A DNA stretch of 51,821 nucleotides from SW-6-46-9 sp964452185 (GCA_964452185.1 CAYVKO010000003.1:1-51821); one strand, 5' to 3'; shown: positions 31,896 through 41,293, counted from the first letter of the stretch. The notes: generated by a model from the letters alone, not told the origin. A program made the numbers and translations.

Positions 31896-34154
31896 TTAAT
31901 TAGCTACTTTTTCTACGGCTTCAGAAAAGTCCAGAGATAACAAGCGTGACCCGCCCTCTTGGTCGAGAGTGATACCGTACAGCACATCAGCTCGACTCAT
32001 TGTCTCTCTGTTGTGGGTGATGATGATGAGTTGAGAGCGGTCAGAAAGACGTTCGATCATATTACCAAAGCGTTGCGAGTTAGCCTCATCAAGAGCTGCA
32101 TCTGCCTCATCAAGTACTATAAACGGCGGTGGATTGATTTGCGATAAGGCAAACAAAAGAGCTACTGAAACCAAGACTCGTTCACCACCAGAGAGCACCC
32201 CTAAGCCTCGCACTTTCTTTTGTGGTAACTGTACATCAATAGCTATACCGCGCTCTGTTTCTTCTGGTGGTTGTTCAAGTTCCTCAACCCGCTCATTTTT
32301 ACCTTTTGGATGCTTGGTAATCACCAGTTTAGCTTCCCCGCCGCCAAACATAGTGGCGAAAAACTCGGAAAATATTTCATTAATCTCCTCAACTCCTTGC
32401 GTAAATTTTTCCTTAACTGTTGTTTCTATTTCATCGATCAACGACAACAGCGATTCTTTGGAATTTTTTAGATCATTAATTTCATCTCGCAAGAAGTCTA
32501 CCTGCTCTTTCACTCTCTCGTACTCAGATAAAACCTCTTCCTGGTCACTTACTCGTGTATCTTCCAGTTTAATTTTTAACCGTTCCAGCTCCCGGTTAAA
32601 TTTTCGGTCACTATTATCTATGTTTTCAACAAAATCTTTTTTGTCAATCTCTTCACCTTCGTTATCAACTAGTGGAGTATCTTCAAAATCGAGCACGTCT
32701 TTGCCGCAAAGAATTCTTGCTTCGGACTTCTCATCTTCCAAACCTTCTTTGTCGTTACTAGTACGTTTGATTTGGTTTTCTGTGCGGGAGAGTTCCTTGG
32801 TAATATTTTCTTTTTTAGCCTCAAGGCGTACGAGCCTTTTTTCTGCTTCATGTTGCTTGTTTTGCTGGTTATGAGCTGTTTCTTTTATTTTGTCTCTTTT
32901 TTCTCTTAGATTTGCCCGTTCTTTTTTGAGTTTTTGGCGCTTATCTTCAAGGTTTTGTTTTTTGTTTGTGAGGGAGTCAATACGATCTTTGTGGTTAACA
33001 TTATCTGTGGTTGGCTCTTGAATATCGGCAAGGAAATTCTGAATGGTTGTAACGAAGTCGTTAAGTATACCAGCTTTATCCTCTATTTCGCTTTCCTGTT
33101 TGCTGGAGGATATAAGTTCTTTTAGTCTTTGTTTGTGGTCTGAGAATTTTTCAGCTTTTATCCATACCCGGCTTTTTTCTGATTGTTTTTGTTGTTTTTT
33201 AAGAGATTTAATAGTGCCGACCACCTCTCCGTGTTCTTGAATAATTTCTGATATATCATCTTCCAATGAGGCAAGGTTCTCGTTCAACTTCTGTTCTTTT
33301 TGAGAGAGTTCATTTTCGCTTTTTTTACTCTTTTCTTCTTCTATTTTTTCTATGGTTTCCTTAGCCTCGCTTATTTCTTCTTCTATCTTTTCTTTTTGTT
33401 CTTTCAGTGAGGATTGTTTCTGAGAAATGGACTCCTCCTTAGCTTTTATTCGGGTTGTTTCTCGGCGGAAATACTGCTGGTATTTTGTGGCCAGCTTCTG
33501 TCGTAATTCTTTAGTTTCCTTAATCCGATCTTTTTGTTTTTTGAGGTAGTCAAGTTCTGGTTTTAGGTCACTCAGCCGGACTTGTGCTTGTTCTAAGTTA
33601 TCTTCAGTTCTTTCTAGCTTATTCACTGCTTCACGGCGTCGACGATAGAACCGCTGGAGTCCGAGAGCGTCTTCTATGATAGACTTTCGCTTTCGCTCGT
33701 TAACATTAAGCACTCGATCAGTTTCGCCTTGCGATATAATATGATGACGCGACGTACCTATGTTGGCATCTGACAGGAGGTCGGTAACATCCTTAAGCCG
33801 GACCTTGCTGCCGTTAATCCGGTATGTGCTAGCATCACCTCGTTCAATAATGCGTTCAATCACAACTTGATCATAGTCTATATCGAGACGGTTGTTGCTG
33901 TTATCGAAAGTCGCTTTTACGTGTGCTCGGTTAGCACGCCGCCCGCCTTGCCCTCCGTTGTATAAAAGTTCATCACTCTTTCGTACTCGTAATGATTTAA
34001 GGGATTGCTCGCCTAGCACAAACCGAAATGCTTCAGCGGCGTTTGATTTTCCCGACCCGTTTGGGCCCACAATAGCTGAAATAGGAGCTTTGAATTCTAA
34101 TTTACTTTTATTAGCAAATGATTTAAAGCCGTTTATTTCAAGCGATTCTAGCAT
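31896..34154 (-). CDS. smc: SMC-type chromosome segregation ATPase, short form
   Basis: SMC organises chromosomes. The N-terminal ATPase lobe has FKSFANKSKLEF and Walker A GPNGSGKSN (30-38). The C-terminal lobe has the signature LSGGERVL and Walker B FIVLDEADAALDE, then the D- and H-loops (ITHNRETM). Between them lie two coiled-coil arms of about 170 and 200 residues joined by a short stretch (about 350-400, KAGILNDFVTTIQNFLADIQ). The glycine-rich hinge domain of about 150 residues is not visible, and the total of 752 is far below the usual 1150-1200. No scpA/scpB gene adjoins. Confidence 0.92.
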   Translation of the reverse strand: MLESLEINGFKSFANKSKLEFKAPISAIVGPNGSGKSNAAEAFRFVLGEQSLKSLRVRKSDELLYNGGQGGRRANRAHVKATFDNSNNRLDIDYDQVVIERIIERGDASTYRINGSKVRLKDVTDLLSDANIGTSRHHIISQGETDRVLNVNERKRKSIIEDALGLQRFYRRRREAVNKLERTEDNLEQAQVRLSDLKPELDYLKKQKDRIKETKELRQKLATKYQQYFRRETTRIKAKEESISQKQSSLKEQKEKIEEEISEAKETIEKIEEEKSKKSENELSQKEQKLNENLASLEDDISEIIQEHGEVVGTIKSLKKQQKQSEKSRVWIKAEKFSDHKQRLKELISSSKQESEIEDKAGILNDFVTTIQNFLADIQEPTTDNVNHKDRIDSLTNKKQNLEDKRQKLKKERANLREKRDKIKETAHNQQNKQHEAEKRLVRLEAKKENITKELSRTENQIKRTSNDKEGLEDEKSEARILCGKDVLDFEDTPLVDNEGEEIDKKDFVENIDNSDRKFNRELERLKIKLEDTRVSDQEEVLSEYERVKEQVDFLRDEINDLKNSKESLLSLIDEIETTVKEKFTQGVEEINEIFSEFFATMFGGGEAKLVITKHPKGKNERVEELEQPPEETERGIAIDVQLPQKKVRGLGVLSGGERVLVSVALLFALSQINPPPFIVLDEADAALDEANSQRFGNMIERLSDRSQLIIITHNRETMSRADVLYGITLDQEGGSRLLSLDFSEAVEKVAN

Positions 34155-34187
34155 GAGAAATATAATCTTTAGTCCCGTGTTGTTTTT

Positions 34188-34196
34188 ATTGTAGCA
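34188..34196 (-). promoter_or_regulatory. Extended -10 promoter of smc
   Basis: Minus-strand TGCTACAAT (34196-34188) gives a predicted start near 34181 and a leader of about 27 bases. Confidence 0.45.
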
Positions 34197-34238
34197 CGCT
34201 TTTGATTATGCAATTAGGCTTGAATTACAGTTGTTGGC

Positions 34239-34266
34239 TTGATCGTATATTTGTTTGTAGTAGTAT
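34239..34266 (+). promoter_or_regulatory. Possible promoter of the gene at 34319
   Basis: TTGATC (34239-34244), 16 bases, TAGTAT (34261-34266). Weak match; leader of about 46 bases. Confidence 0.35.
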
Positions 34267-34318
34267 TTTTTGTGGTTACCTTACGTAATCTTAATCTCTC
34301 CACCAACTTTAACAACAA

Positions 34319-34642
34319 ATGGAAACTGCTGTTTTCTTGATCGTAGGCGCAGCTGCAGGCAGTGCAATAACTCTGCTCGTTCAATGGTTTTTTTATCCTG
34401 ATCGATTAAAAGACAGACTACACATATACTCTTTCAGCAAAGAGTCTGAATCTGAAGTCATACTGACAGTAGGAGTTGCATCTGACAATCTGCGAAGCCT
34501 AAAGAAGTTAAAAAGTCTTTTACCTGGAAACGGCTGGATATCAGCAAGTGAATTTGTGGGAAACCTGAAGTCAAATCAATTTTTCATGCTCAGAATCAGA
34601 GACGATTTTCAGACAACTTCTGAGTGGATGACCTTTCGTTAA
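34319..34642 (+). CDS. Small protein with N-terminal membrane anchor
   Basis: This 107-residue protein has one transmembrane helix (about 4-26) followed by a soluble alpha/beta-looking domain with HIYSFSKESESEVILTVGVA and LLPGNGWISASEFVGNL. The family is not recognised. It is a lone plus-strand gene between smc and rnc and has a strong terminator 12 bases past its stop, so it is likely expressed. Confidence 0.6.
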   Translation: METAVFLIVGAAAGSAITLLVQWFFYPDRLKDRLHIYSFSKESESEVILTVGVASDNLRSLKKLKSLLPGNGWISASEFVGNLKSNQFFMLRIRDDFQTTSEWMTFR

Positions 34643-34654
34643 CTTCACACTTAA

Positions 34655-34686
34655 CCGCCGGACAGTACACGTTCGGCGGCTTTTTT
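34655..34686 (+). terminator. Terminator after the gene at 34319
   Basis: CCGCCGGAC / GTTCGGCGG form a nine-pair stem (with one G:T) around seven bases, followed by CTTTTTT. It abuts the stop of the convergent rnc gene. Confidence 0.88.
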
Positions 34687-35389
34687 ATTCAAAATCAGTT
34701 TTCCATCCCTGCTTATCCAGAGCTGTTTCTGCAGCGGCACTTTCAGCTTCTTGCTTACTTTTACCTTTACCTTCAGCAATTTTTTTATCTTTAAGAAATA
34801 CCCCCACCGTAAAGACCTTGTCGTGATCAGGGCCGGATTCATCCAATGTCTCATATGTTGGTGTAATCGAAACATGTTCTTGTGCCTTTTCTTGGAATAG
34901 ACTTTTGGCATCTCTCCACCCTTCTGTTTTTACTAATGCATCCAGGTTCTCCAGGAGTGTGTCTTGTATAAATTCTCTGGCAGTGCCAAGGCCTTGGTCA
35001 AGATATATGGATCCAATTATAGCTTCGTATGTGTTAGCAAGAATAAATTGTCGGCCACGGCCAGTATCTTGCGCTTCGCCTTTGGACAAGCGCAAGTGTT
35101 TTTCAGCCCCAACTTTATTTGCTGCCTGCGAAATCGAGTCAGTATTTACCAGCGCTGCTCGGATAGCGGTAAGTTCCCCTTCTGGTCGGTCTGGGTATGA
35201 TTTGAATAGATGGTCTGTTACCACAAGTTCCAGTACAGCATCTCCTAAGAACTCAAGACGTTCATTGTGTTGAATATCTTCATCAGGATGTTCATTTAAA
35301 TAAGAGCGATGAGTGAAAGCTCTTTGCAACAGTGATTTGTCATCGAAATCTACATCAATGTTTTCTTCAAACTGAGATAAGTTAGCCAT
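34685..35389 (-). CDS. rnc: Ribonuclease III
   Basis: RNase III cleaves double-stranded RNA, including rRNA precursors. The signature is ERLEFLGDAVLELVV, with the distal Glu in TYEAIIGSIYLDQG. The C-terminal dsRNA-binding domain (about 160-230) ends KIAEGKGKSKQEAESAAAETAL. The 234-residue length is normal. Within a minus-strand cluster with nusB-nudix and rpmF. Confidence 0.98.
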   Translation of the reverse strand: MANLSQFEENIDVDFDDKSLLQRAFTHRSYLNEHPDEDIQHNERLEFLGDAVLELVVTDHLFKSYPDRPEGELTAIRAALVNTDSISQAANKVGAEKHLRLSKGEAQDTGRGRQFILANTYEAIIGSIYLDQGLGTAREFIQDTLLENLDALVKTEGWRDAKSLFQEKAQEHVSITPTYETLDESGPDHDKVFTVGVFLKDKKIAEGKGKSKQEAESAAAETALDKQGWKTDFE

Positions 35390-35457
35390 ATTTGTTTAGT
35401 TAGAAGCAAAATACAAAAGTCAATACGAGTTTGAAACCAGTGTTGAGTTTTGTATTT

Positions 35458-36396
35458 TTAACTATTATCTTCTTCGGCTAATAATTCGTTGTCATTATCT
35501 TCATCCAGCAACTGATCTACAGCATCTGTGATGATCGGCATAATGTCATCATAAAAATTTAAATCCACAATATCCTGAAGTGGGAACCATTTAGCATCGT
35601 CCAAACCACCTTTGTCCTTTGGTAATTCCAGTGGTTCATGTTCAGAACGAGCCAGGTAGTACACTACTTGTTTGCGAATTTTACCTTTATCAGGATCAGC
35701 CGCTACGTATTCATTTTCTCCGAGTTTTTCTTTCAATTTAATGTCCAGTCCTGTTTCCTCTTTTACCTTCTCTTTAACCCCTTCTTTTGTGTCAGATTCT
35801 TCAATATGTCCTTTTGAGAGAGTCCAATGACCAAAAACATCGTGTACAAGAGCCAACTCTATATTGCCGTCATTTCTGGCGTACACCACAGCTCCGCCGA
35901 GTTTCTCTATAGGCATCTCTTCGTACGGGATATCTTTGATTTTCTTGGAGGAGGTTTGGTCTTTCCCAGGTTCGCCTATTTCTTTGTAAACCGCTCCGAT
36001 AACACCATTTACGAAAGAGCCACTTGATTCACCGCCGAACCCTTTAGCTAACTCAATAGCTTCGTTAATAGCTACTTTTGGAGGCACTTCTTCTCGGTCT
36101 GCATATAAAAGTTCATATAAGCCAATTCGCAATATGTTGCGATCTACGGTAGCTATTTTATCAAGTGGCCAATGAGGAGCGGCAGAAGTTATAACTTCAT
36201 TTAATTTCTCCTGTTTTTCAACCACCCCTTCAAGCAATGAGTATATATAGGAATAGTCGTCCATTCCAGGTGCAAACTCGTGAGCATTCCGTTCCAGAGC
36301 TGACTTTAGATCAGGTTTGGTATACGACTGATCACGAAAGTCCCATTCAAAAAGGGTTTGCATAACAATTGATCGTGACACGTGTCGATTTGCCAT
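35458..36396 (-). CDS. nusB: NusB antitermination factor fused to a degenerate Nudix domain
   Basis: Residues 1-145 are NusB, which with NusE binds boxA RNA in rRNA antitermination: RSIVMQTLFEWDF, WPLDKIATVDRNILRIGLYELLY and PPKVAINEAIELAKGFGGE. Residues about 160-300 form a Nudix fold, GGAVVYARNDGNIELALVHDVFGHWTLSKGHIEE when read in parts. The Nudix box is one residue short and reads EKVKEETG where REVxEETG is expected, so the catalytic Arg-Glu are Glu-Lys; hydrolase activity is doubtful. The second half may be an RNA or nucleotide sensor. The tail is acidic. Confidence 0.93.
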   Translation of the reverse strand: MANRHVSRSIVMQTLFEWDFRDQSYTKPDLKSALERNAHEFAPGMDDYSYIYSLLEGVVEKQEKLNEVITSAAPHWPLDKIATVDRNILRIGLYELLYADREEVPPKVAINEAIELAKGFGGESSGSFVNGVIGAVYKEIGEPGKDQTSSKKIKDIPYEEMPIEKLGGAVVYARNDGNIELALVHDVFGHWTLSKGHIEESDTKEGVKEKVKEETGLDIKLKEKLGENEYVAADPDKGKIRKQVVYYLARSEHEPLELPKDKGGLDDAKWFPLQDIVDLNFYDDIMPIITDAVDQLLDEDNDNELLAEEDNS

Positions 36397-36426
36397 TGTG
36401 AATGAAGTATATTTTAACGGCAGACT

Positions 36427-36714
36427 CTATCCATTGTCTGCCTTCAGTTCATCATTTGTACCTACAGCCGATTCAGGGATTTCAGAAGGATCATCACCGC
36501 GATCTTTTGCCTTTTGGCGCTTGCGCTCCAGTTTTCTTTGGCGTTTAGATCGCACATCAATTACCTGCCGGCCACGATACGTGCCGGTTTGTCGACTGGC
36601 TCGGTGTCGGAGGTGGTGAACACCGTCGTCTTTTGAAAGGCGTGGAGACTCAAGTCCATGGTGTGAGCGTCGATTGCCCGTCTGCCCTTTTGTTTTTCGC
36701 ATACGAGATGACAT
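36427..36714 (-). CDS. rpmF: 50S ribosomal protein bL32, zinc site lost
   Basis: The family shows as RKTKGQTGNRRSHHGLESPR and HLRHRASRQTGTYRGRQVID. The usual four zinc cysteines are replaced (SKDDG and SRQTG), as in many C-minus bL32 paralogues. A hydrophilic C-terminal extension of about 40 residues, first basic and then acidic, makes it 95 long instead of about 60. It lies before nusB, 30 bases away. A good promoter precedes it. Confidence 0.9.
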   Translation of the reverse strand: MSSRMRKTKGQTGNRRSHHGLESPRLSKDDGVHHLRHRASRQTGTYRGRQVIDVRSKRQRKLERKRQKAKDRGDDPSEIPESAVGTNDELKADNG

Positions 36715-36723
36715 ACAAAGGCT

Positions 36724-36752
36724 AGTATACGCGATAATCTGTAGAGTTGCAA
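36724..36752 (-). promoter_or_regulatory. Promoter of rpmF
   Basis: Minus-strand TTGCAA (36752-36747), 17 bases, TATACT (36729-36724). The predicted start is near 36717, giving a leader of about three bases. Confidence 0.6.
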
Positions 36753-36773
36753 GGATGTGGGATGCAACTTTTT

Positions 36774-36815
36774 ATATAAAAAACCTCCAGTGCGATCTTA
36801 TGAAGCACTGGAGGT
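36774..36815 (-). terminator. Terminator overlapping the end of the Nudix gene
   Basis: On the minus strand CCTCCAGTGC / GCACTGGAGG form a ten-pair stem around an 11-base loop, followed by TTTTTTATAT. The stop codon of the Nudix gene sits in the loop. Confidence 0.88.
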
Positions 36816-37304
36816 GGTGGTTGAGAGTAGTTTTTTTTGAAGAAGCTCTAGCACCTTTCCGTGAGCTTTGGGCATCTCATAAGGAGACAAATCTTCTAGA
36901 GGTATTCGTATTGGAGGCTCCATTTTAGAGTCTTGAAACGGAAGTTTTTTGTCAACTTCGAAATCAGATATGGCATAGAAAAACTTACGGTGTGGGTCAC
37001 TGCATTCGTCATGCAAGGAGTAGTACAGTAAGTTTAAGACCTCGAAATTAACAATCCGCGCCTCCTCTTTGAGTTCACGAGAAAGTGTATCCTTGTGATC
37101 CTCGCCCACTTTAGCTGACCCCCCAGGAAACTCAAACTTCCCGGTGCTTTTTCTTCTGACAATCCAAACAACATACTTGTTGGGTCCGGTTTTTTCTACA
37201 GGGGCGGCTTTCACAGCCGTGTTTACGGGTTTAAGACGATTTCTGTAGAGCTTCCACAAAAATGAGTCAGGAAACAATCCTGCCTTAACGTTTTTGCAAA
37301 ACAC
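36798..37304 (-). CDS. Nudix hydrolase
   Basis: Nudix enzymes cleave nucleoside diphosphates linked to another moiety. The box is GGSAKVGE then LSRELKEEARI, which keeps G, E, R, E, E and E at the key positions but has Arg for the final glycine. Residues 30-150 form the fold. GTG is the only good start. Substrate unknown. The gene's 3' end forms part of its own terminator, an economy typical of compact genomes. It lies after rnhB on the same strand with a 65-base gap. Confidence 0.88.
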   Translation of the reverse strand: MFCKNVKAGLFPDSFLWKLYRNRLKPVNTAVKAAPVEKTGPNKYVVWIVRRKSTGKFEFPGGSAKVGEDHKDTLSRELKEEARIVNFEVLNLLYYSLHDECSDPHRKFFYAISDFEVDKKLPFQDSKMEPPIRIPLEDLSPYEMPKAHGKVLELLQKKLLSTTTSSAS

Positions 37305-37369
37305 TATCTTATAGTTTGTTGAAGGAACGTGTGAGTCTGCCTAGAAAATAGATTATATTGTAAAGTTTG

Positions 37370-37954
37370 TCAAATGTACGTTTGCCGGTGTATAGGGGTA
37401 GCACCTTTTTCTTCTATAGTTTTTCTGTGTTTGGCTGTTGGATACCCTTTGTGTTGCCCGAAAGAAAAGCCGGGATAATTAGTTTCCTGTTGGCGCATTT
37501 TTTTATCTCTTTCAACTTTTGCGATTATGGAAGCCAAGGATATAACTGGTTCGTGCTTGTCTCCTTTGATGATCGTTTTTTGACTTGAGTACTTTGCAGT
37601 TGCCTGCAATCCCCCGTCTAAATATACACAACAATTATCTGGCAGTGTACTGATACGGCGCAGTCCTCTGTTTATGGCTAGCTGGATTGCCTTGTTGATT
37701 CCTTGCTTGTCAATAGTTTCGGCTTTGGTGTAAGAAGCAGTAAACTCTATTGAACTATCTTGCTTGGTCTCTTTTTTAAGTTGAGAGTACAAATTTTCTC
37801 TCTTGTCGGATGACAAAAGTTTTGAGTCGGTAAGATGTGAGAACTTAGAGAAATCAAAGTCAGATCGGACACTGACGACCCCGACATACACTGGACCAGC
37901 CAACGGCCCGCGTCCTGCTTCATCTACTCCTATTATGTACTGCGGTTCATTCAT
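37370..37954 (-). CDS. rnhB: Ribonuclease HII
   Basis: It removes ribonucleotides from DNA and RNA primers. The hallmark is YIIGVDEAGRGPLAGPV (Asp-Glu pair), with LTDSKLLS, an aspartate in CVYLDGGLQA and a further acidic residue in SLASIIAKVERD. The 194-residue length is normal. The stop is TGA, one of only two I found in the window. It diverges from dnaE. Confidence 0.97.
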   Translation of the reverse strand: MNEPQYIIGVDEAGRGPLAGPVYVGVVSVRSDFDFSKFSHLTDSKLLSSDKRENLYSQLKKETKQDSSIEFTASYTKAETIDKQGINKAIQLAINRGLRRISTLPDNCCVYLDGGLQATAKYSSQKTIIKGDKHEPVISLASIIAKVERDKKMRQQETNYPGFSFGQHKGYPTAKHRKTIEEKGATPIHRQTYI

Positions 37955-38004
37955 AACTTTGTGTTACTCCGGAAAAACCACCAAAAATTCATTGATTGTT
38001 CTTT

Positions 38005-38013
38005 TGCTATAAT
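38005..38013 (+). promoter_or_regulatory. Extended -10 promoter of dnaE
   Basis: TGCTATAAT (38005-38013) is a perfect extended -10. The leader to the ATG at 38045 would be about 25 bases. Confidence 0.6.
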
Positions 38014-38044
38014 GGCAACACGATTTAGTTGCCACCAAGTGTTT

Positions 38045-41000
38045 ATGTCTACGTTTACTCATTTACATACTCATAGTCATTTTAGCCTGCTCCAGGCTTT
38101 GCCGAAAATTGATGAGCTGGTTGAAGAAGCGAAATCAGAAGGCATGGATGCTTTGGCGCTAACTGATACCAACAATCTGTATGGAGCTATCGAGTTTTAT
38201 AAAGCGTGTCAGGATGAAGGCATAAAACCTATTATAGGCGTTGAGGCTCACATAGCTCCCCGCACTCGTCACGACAAAGCTGCCGGAGTAGATAAAGCTC
38301 ATGATCGTGTTGTTTTACTGGCCAAAAGTGCTGAAGGATACCAAAACTTAATAAAACTTGTAACTGACGCCAACCTTGAAGGCTTTTACTATACGCCAAG
38401 AATTGACTATGAGCTAATGGAGCAGTATGCCGATGATTTGATTGCTGTATTTCCTCGGCGCAACTCAGAAATAACTTCAGCACTTGATGCTGATGATACC
38501 GATCGAGCCAAGGAGCTCACTGATAAGTACCAGGATATTTATGGTTCAGAAAACGTGTATCTGGAAATCACTCGCCATCCGGAGATTCCCGGTTTTGATG
38601 ACACCACGGATGCGATTATAGACCTTGCCGAAGAGACGGATACACCGATGGTAGCCGGCCATGACATCTTTTATCTGGATGAGAAGGATCATGATGCATG
38701 CATAACTTTACGAGGTGTGCAGTCGTCACGCACTAGCGATTATCTGCCTGAAGCCACTAACTTCTCCTTCTTGTCTGTTGATGAAATGGAAGAACGCTTC
38801 AAAGATGTACCGGAAGCATTGGAGAATACTAAAAAAATAGCTGAAGAATGCAATATCGAGCTGGAGTTGGGTAACTGGGTGTTTCCTGAGATCGAAACCA
38901 CTGGAGAAGCTGACTATGACGAAGAATTGAGACGGGTTGTATATGAAGGGATTGATGAACGTGGATTGGAAAAAACCGATGAGCTTATTGATCGTGTTGA
39001 GTATGAACTGCGGGTAATACGAAATAAAGGTTACTCATCTTACTTCCTTGTTGTGGCTGACTTGCTCGACTATGCTCATGAAAATGACATATTAACGACT
39101 ATTCGCGGTTCGGTGACTGGTTCCCTTGTTACGTATCTGGCTGGCATTACGAACTTGAACCCGCTGGATTACGGGCTTCGGTTTGAACGATTCCTTAACC
39201 CGCAGCGTCCTTCCGCTCCGGACATTGATATGGACTTTGCTGATGACCGTCGGGATGAGGTTATTGAATATGCTCGAGATAAGTATGGAGTTGAGGGTGA
39301 AGAGCGTGTGGCTCAGATTGGTACGTTCGGTACGATGGCGGCTCGCGGATCAATTCGTGATGTTACTCGGGCGCTCGGTTACAGTTATAATCTTGGAGAT
39401 AAGATAGCCAAGAAGATCCCGCTTGGTAGTCAAGGCTTCAAGATGACAATCGAACGAGCTATGGAGGAGTCAGACGAACTTGCTGACTTGTACGATGATG
39501 ATCCAAAGGTGCGGGAAGTGGTTGATATGGCTCAAAAGGTTGAAGGATGTGCTCGACACATCTCAGTTCATGCGGCTGGAGTAGTGATTGCTCCGGAGGA
39601 TATCACCGACTATGTACCACTGGAAGTAGACTCCAAAAAGGGTGAGGTTATCACACAGTTCGATATGCACTCGGTTGAGGATGCCGGACTTGTAAAATTC
39701 GACTTTTTGGGTCTCAAGAATCTCTCTATTATTGCTGACGCTATCGATCGGGTTGAGGAGCGTACAGGAGAAAAAATAGATATTGAACAGGTACCGCTTG
39801 ATGACGATGCTACATTTGAGATGCTTGGTCGAGGTGAAACCCATTCTACCTTCCAGCTTAACGGTGAGGGCATGACCGAGTATCTCAAGGAGCTCAAGCC
39901 GACTACCATTCATGACATCAACGCTATGGTGGCCTTGTACCGACCGGGCCCGATGAAGTTTATTCCTGAGTACATCAAACGTAAGCATAATCCGGAGCTT
40001 GTTGAGTATCCGCATGAAGACCTCAAAGATGTGCTGGAGCAGTCGTACGGACTCTTGATTTACCAGGAGGATGTCATGCTTACCGCCATTAACTTGGCTG
40101 GTTACTCATGGCTTGAAGCGGACAAATTCCGTAAGGCTATGGGTAAGAAGATTCCAGAGCTGATGGAAGAGCAGGAAAAGAAGTTTAAGAAAGGGTGTAT
40201 CGAAAATGATATCGACGAATCATTGGCTGATGAGCTTTGGGAGCGTATCAAGCCGTTTGCTGCTTATGCGTTTAACAAAGCTCACGCAGCCAGTTACGGC
40301 CGAGTTGCCTACCAGACCTCCTACATGAAAGCGAACTACCCGAAGGAGTACATGGCAGCTGTACTAACGGCTGATGCCGGTAACGTCGACAAAATCGCGG
40401 ACATCATAAATGAGTGTAACCGCATGGGTATTGAAGTGCTACCTCCTGACATTAACGAAAGCGACGGTACATTCACCGTGGTCAAGCCTGAAGGCAGTGA
40501 GGAGGAAAAAATCCGTTTCGGGCTTTTCAGTATTAAACATGTTGGTGAAAAAATTACTAAAATAATCGTTAAGGAGCGTAAGGAGAACGGTGAGTTTGAG
40601 TCGCTGGAAGGTTTTCTTACTCGTGTGAGTGATCGCAGTTTCAACCGCTCAACTTTGGAATCACTTGTTAAATCAGGAGCCTTGGACGGGTTGGCTAAAC
40701 GTCACCAAATGCTGGAAAATCTTGATGATCTGATTGAGTTTAGTAAAAACTCTCGGAAACAGGCAGAAAACCAACAGTCTCTTTTTGGTGGTGATATGGC
40801 CGACAAAAAACCGGAGTTACGGTTGGAGGGTGGCGAGCCTATCGACAGCGAAACCCGCCTGCAGTGGGAAAAAGACTTGCTTGGGCTATATGTATCAGGT
40901 CATCCGTTAGACAGAATTAAGGACGGACTAAAAAAACGAAAGAAAACAATAGATTTCATTAAAGAGAATGCTGATAGTTTACCGAAAGCCAAGGTGCCCG

Positions 41001-41224
41001 GGCTGATTGAAGAATTAAATGTTATCCGTACAAAAAATGGCAACCAAATGGCGTTTATTGAGGTTGCTGACCTGACGGACTCAATTGAGGTTGTTGCCTT
41101 CCCGAAAGCTTTTGACTCCTACAAGGACAAACTTGAACCGCAAACCTGTGTTCAGTTTGAAGGCAAGGTTAACACTCGAGACGGAGAGGTCAGTATTGTT
41201 ATGGAGAAAATGAAAAAGATATAA
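38045..41224 (+). CDS. dnaE: DNA polymerase III alpha subunit
   Basis: This is the replicative polymerase. The PHP domain (1-270) opens with THLHTHSHFSLLQALPKIDE. The catalytic aspartates are in PDIDMDFADDRRDEV, followed by VALYRPGPMKFIPEYIKRK. HhH motifs and an OB fold (about 960-1059) end the protein. The open frame reaches 28 codons further up, but MSTFTHLHTHSH is the standard N-terminus and lies after the promoter. At 1059 residues it is shorter than E. coli DnaE, and the C-terminal tau-binding extension is not seen. Confidence 0.97.
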   Translation: MSTFTHLHTHSHFSLLQALPKIDELVEEAKSEGMDALALTDTNNLYGAIEFYKACQDEGIKPIIGVEAHIAPRTRHDKAAGVDKAHDRVVLLAKSAEGYQNLIKLVTDANLEGFYYTPRIDYELMEQYADDLIAVFPRRNSEITSALDADDTDRAKELTDKYQDIYGSENVYLEITRHPEIPGFDDTTDAIIDLAEETDTPMVAGHDIFYLDEKDHDACITLRGVQSSRTSDYLPEATNFSFLSVDEMEERFKDVPEALENTKKIAEECNIELELGNWVFPEIETTGEADYDEELRRVVYEGIDERGLEKTDELIDRVEYELRVIRNKGYSSYFLVVADLLDYAHENDILTTIRGSVTGSLVTYLAGITNLNPLDYGLRFERFLNPQRPSAPDIDMDFADDRRDEVIEYARDKYGVEGEERVAQIGTFGTMAARGSIRDVTRALGYSYNLGDKIAKKIPLGSQGFKMTIERAMEESDELADLYDDDPKVREVVDMAQKVEGCARHISVHAAGVVIAPEDITDYVPLEVDSKKGEVITQFDMHSVEDAGLVKFDFLGLKNLSIIADAIDRVEERTGEKIDIEQVPLDDDATFEMLGRGETHSTFQLNGEGMTEYLKELKPTTIHDINAMVALYRPGPMKFIPEYIKRKHNPELVEYPHEDLKDVLEQSYGLLIYQEDVMLTAINLAGYSWLEADKFRKAMGKKIPELMEEQEKKFKKGCIENDIDESLADELWERIKPFAAYAFNKAHAASYGRVAYQTSYMKANYPKEYMAAVLTADAGNVDKIADIINECNRMGIEVLPPDINESDGTFTVVKPEGSEEEKIRFGLFSIKHVGEKITKIIVKERKENGEFESLEGFLTRVSDRSFNRSTLESLVKSGALDGLAKRHQMLENLDDLIEFSKNSRKQAENQQSLFGGDMADKKPELRLEGGEPIDSETRLQWEKDLLGLYVSGHPLDRIKDGLKKRKKTIDFIKENADSLPKAKVPGLIEELNVIRTKNGNQMAFIEVADLTDSIEVVAFPKAFDSYKDKLEPQTCVQFEGKVNTRDGEVSIVMEKMKKI

Positions 41225-41293
41225 CTTTTTTAAGGTAAGTTTATATATTTTAGTGTCTAGATAACTAGTTGTGTTCAAGTGAGAGTAATTCTC

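Noticed and set aside
37961..38044. Upstream start for dnaE
   Set aside because: The added 28 residues precede the conserved PHP start and overlap the extended -10 promoter at 38005-38013.
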